Assembly: GCA_007695145.1 (NCBI GenBank)
Contig: REEI01000102.1
Location: forward strand, 1-49,849
DNA: 49,849 nt
Source of the DNA: Saprospirales bacterium
Lineage (GTDB): Bacteria > Bacteroidota > Bacteroidia > Chitinophagales > Saprospiraceae
Direction of reading: 5' to 3'
Under the pieces are notes generated by a model. It did not search any database. It was not told the origin of the DNA and saw only the letters and a list, made by a program, of their open reading frames with translations. Below are positions 48,501-49,849 of this stretch, one piece after another. Position 1 is the stretch's first letter; every line of letters begins with the position of its first letter. The position numbers and the translations under genes are program-made.

Positions 48501-49849
48501 GACCAAAGAGACTGGGAGAACAATCTGACTATTCTCAGTGGAGACATCAATCAATCCAACAACCTTAATGGAAATAGTTATACCGTTGTTAATGGTTCTG
48601 GAGTGGCATCCACAGCAATAATGGATGGATTTACAATAGAAAAGGGAAATGCCTTTGGTCCGGGAAATAACACAGATGCAGAAGCATCGGGTGGAGGAAT
48701 TTATATTAACAACGGTTCTCCCAGCTTATTCAATTTAAAAATAACGGATAATCAGGCAGCCCATTTTGGAGGTGGTGTTTTTGTTTTTGAAAACAGTTTA
48801 CCGGTTCTTGAAAACAGTAAAATAGCTAATAATCAAGCTGGTTCCGGAGGAGGAATAGGATTTAGAAATGGAAGTGATGCTGTTTTGTCCAATATTGAAA
48901 TCACTAATAATACTGCAATATCAGATGGGGGTGGAGTTTATATTCGAGATTGCAGCCCCACCATTTTAAGAAGCGTAATTAGTGGAAATCAATCTGAGGT
49001 TTGTGGTGGAATTTACCTTGCATCAAACAGTTCTTCTATAATTAAGAACAGCAGCATCAGTGGTAATTTCGGTGAGGCTTATGGAGGTATTTTTATTGGT
49101 TTTCAATGCAATCCTCAAATAATCAATTCAACCATTACTGGAAATATATCTGAAAGTGCCGTAGGTGGCGGAATGTATATTGAAACACTTTTAGGTACTA
49201 CCATCAAAAACAGTGTTATCTGGAACAATTCCGCAAATGGAGTCACGAACTCTCCCTCAGCTTCTATTCATAATAATAGCCCAAACACGGTAATCAGTTC
49301 CAGTATAATTGCCAATTCTGGCGGTAGTGGCGATTGGAATGCTGCTTTAGGTATTGATGGCGGAAATAATTTTGACCAGAATCCACTTTTTATCGAAGAC
49401 TTTGAATTAAACAATGTACCGACCACTTCCGGTGATCTTCGCCTACAGCCATGCTCACCGGCCATCGATCGGGGGGACAATGACGCCCTGGCTGTCTCGG
49501 ATAGCCTTGACCTGGACGGTAATCTCAGAATTCGTAACGCCACGGGAGCAGACTCGGCCATAGTGGATATGGGGCCCTATGAATTTCAGTCTACTGCACT
49601 TATGCCCGAGATTTCTTGTATTGATCAGCAAGTGTATTTAGACAGTAATGGAGATGCCATGGTGATAGTAAATGATCTTTACGTGGGAATTGACTCTTGC
49701 GGTCATTTGATTGGAATGGTTGGGGGTCAGGATACTCTTTTTGTAAATTGTTCTGATCTGGGAACAACTCCCCTTACCATAGTAATTTTAGATCAGGTAA
49801 GTCTAAGACAAGATAGTTGCCAAAGCATCATTACAACCCAGGACAACGA
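45567..49849 (+). CDS. Giant secreted right-handed beta-helix protein, 5' part (runs off window)
   Basis: The frame is open from ATG 45567 to the window edge, at least 1427 residues. A signal peptide (LLFLVVAIFSFLQEVNAQ) is followed by three modules. Each begins like FVNHSAAGANDGSSWEDAY or LYVDSSNTSPGNGLSWDCAF with GDSIWVAAGTY, goes through parallel beta-helix turns (GGGIYN, NSTISGNLA, NNNSIYENQAANGAGVYL), and ends with DPLFIEEIDL, CSPAIDAGDNSAL, LDLAGEPRVRNAT and IVDIGAYEFQG. This is the choice-of-anchor/pectate-lyase-like architecture of Bacteroidota adhesins or polysaccharide-binding proteins. After 49590 a different domain begins (ISCIDQQVYLDSNGDA). A T9SS sorting domain is expected beyond the edge but not seen. 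Confidence 0.9.
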   Translation, partial: MRELRLKTNSGYSLPKPGRLLFLVVAIFSFLQEVNAQIFVNHSAAGANDGSSWEDAYENLQDALIAANSGDSIWVVAGTYKPSSWPAGCSGCSTDRDFVFMLKDGLSLFGGFAGFETLLNERNVAVNETILSGDIGIEGDNSDNTYHVVLSVFSTNSPITLLDGFTIRDGNADGIGTVTFNGGSAPRNDGGGVYVDGGNNFLRNNTIYNNSAAQNGGGISIFEGVNVISNNDLNSNEAERGGGIYTSQSNTSLSDNIVANNTAVLDGGGIYISFGNNTLTNNSIYENQAANGAGVYLSFGNQHLNRNNISGNSASSGGGGIFTSQGVHTMINNAISGNTVSGNGGGIHASFSNNSHTNNTISGNNASAGGGLYTFGGSNSITNTTIWGNSSGLLNSTDVPSGLSVSNSIVQGGFTPCLACPGTDGDIDPLFIEEIDLNNLPTTSGDWRLQECSPAIDAGDNSALTAADSLDLAGEPRVRNATGGPSAIVDIGAYEFQGTLGNANTLYVDSSNTSPGNGLSWDCAFTDLQQALDVAQPGDSIWVAAGTYYPTSNSLDREATFQLRDGVAIYGGFAGNESSLMERDWETNVTILSGDINQSNSLDGNSYTVVTGSGTHSTAIIDGFTITGGNADATSGSFLDPNRSGGGIYNNGGSPSIINCTISGNRANIDGGGIYNMENSNPTIFNSTISSNQAIAFWGGGIYNQNNSSPTITNSTISGNLAGSNGGGIYNNANSSPIITNSTISGNEANFGGGIYNFFNSSPAITNSIIWNNSVNGNTSTTSASVANASNSNPEFSFSLIGNSGGSGSGWESAIGTDGLNNIDADPLFIEDIDLDSIPTTSGNLRLQACSPAIDWGENSALSAADSLDLAGEPRVRNATGGPSAIVDMGAYEFQGTLGNANTLYVDSSNTSPGNGLSWDCAFTDLQQALDVAQPGDSIWVAAGTYYPTSNSLDREATFQLRNGVAIYGGFAGNENSLDQRDWENNLTILSGDINQSNNLNGNSYTVVNGSGVASTAIMDGFTIEKGNAFGPGNNTDAEASGGGIYINNGSPSLFNLKITDNQAAHFGGGVFVFENSLPVLENSKIANNQAGSGGGIGFRNGSDAVLSNIEITNNTAISDGGGVYIRDCSPTILRSVISGNQSEVCGGIYLASNSSSIIKNSSISGNFGEAYGGIFIGFQCNPQIINSTITGNISESAVGGGMYIETLLGTTIKNSVIWNNSANGVTNSPSASIHNNSPNTVISSSIIANSGGSGDWNAALGIDGGNNFDQNPLFIEDFELNNVPTTSGDLRLQPCSPAIDRGDNDALAVSDSLDLDGNLRIRNATGADSAIVDMGPYEFQSTALMPEISCIDQQVYLDSNGDAMVIVNDLYVGIDSCGHLIGMVGGQDTLFVNCSDLGTTPLTIVILDQVSLRQDSCQSIITTQDN
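47046..47256 (+). repeat. Intragenic repeat copy 1 (exact 211-bp match to 48240-48450)
   Basis: From TATGAATTTCAGGG to CAGCTAAGG the DNA is identical to the stretch 1194 bases downstream. The offset is a multiple of three (398 codons). Similarity continues with scattered changes on both sides, from about 46930 to about 47290. It marks the junction between beta-helix modules 1 and 2. Confidence 0.85.
48240..48450 (+). repeat. Intragenic repeat copy 2
   Basis: This is the second copy of the module junction, between beta-helix modules 2 and 3. Identity with copy 1 ends with GATGGT versus AATGGT just after CAGCTAAGG, which changes one residue (D to N). Synonymous sites are unchanged over the whole 211 bases. 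Confidence 0.85.

Noticed and set aside
45700-49560. Possible CRISPR-like or satellite array
   Set aside because: The repeats are in-frame protein modules of a beta-helix gene with irregular spacing. No short palindromic repeat with unique spacers exists.

Overview
The window looks like a chromosomal segment of a free-living Bacteroidota, probably a Saprospiria/Lewinella-type or related environmental lineage. The supporting signs are promoters with a TAnnTTTG -7 box (often TACTTTTG or TATTTTTG), few Shine-Dalgarno sequences, a type IX secretion (T9SS) C-terminal sorting domain, a giant secreted beta-helix protein, a hybrid two-component system of the Reg_prop/Y_Y_Y/AraC type, and an OmpA-family protein of the GHTND subtype. 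No rRNA, tRNA, CRISPR array or intact insertion sequence is visible.

Region 1 (1-8 kb) holds housekeeping and accessory genes: the end of a DUF1538 membrane protein, an M19-like amidohydrolase, a catalase-peroxidase (katG) with a clear terminator, and an S33 hydrolase with a membrane tail.

Region 2 (8-17 kb) looks like an origin-of-replication neighbourhood. Two parS centromere sites (TGTTTCACGTGAAACA at 8268 and TGTTCCACGTGAAACA at 9141) bracket one gene, which resembles a homoserine-kinase-type GHMP kinase that has lost its ATP loop. About 6 kb further on, the AT-rich gap between dtd and the heme A synthase gene contains one perfect and several one-mismatch DnaA boxes and an 11-bp inverted repeat. 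All genes from dtd back to 9.16 kb run leftward and the first two genes to the right run rightward, as expected for divergent leading strands. The leftward block contains dtd, a MazG-type pyrophosphohydrolase, a SpoIIE-type phosphatase, a TM2/TPR/SHOCT protein, a CBS protein, nadK, a cyclase-family hydrolase and a TPR-like membrane protein.

Region 3 (17-25 kb) is a mixed set of single genes: an alpha/beta hydrolase, a MOSC protein, DUF2007, an exported MsrA, a lipid A-type acyltransferase, an exported thioredoxin-fold protein, an OmpA-family protein and a glutaryl-CoA-dehydrogenase-like enzyme. A 61-bp sequence at 22140 is a second copy (54/61 identical by hand count) of one at 2788.

Region 4 (25-38 kb) may be one functional unit. 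A 1460-residue hybrid sensor kinase (five PAS, GAF, HisKA, HATPase, REC, HPt) is followed by an NtrC-type sigma-54 activator, then a periplasmic pilus-type chaperone, a DUF4402 protein, a divergent outer-membrane usher, and three more DUF4402 proteins. This reads as a Bacteroidota chaperone-usher-like surface fibre system with its own phosphorelay. A possible sigma-54 promoter with two upstream 9-bp repeats lies before the third DUF4402 gene.

Region 5 (38-49.8 kb) contains a 0.9-kb gap with a short tandem repeat that may be a decayed mobile-element end, a T9SS-sorted protein, a one-protein hybrid two-component regulator without a SusC/SusD pair, and an open-ended gene for a very large right-handed beta-helix protein. 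Modules of that protein contain a 211-bp DNA-identical in-frame repeat.
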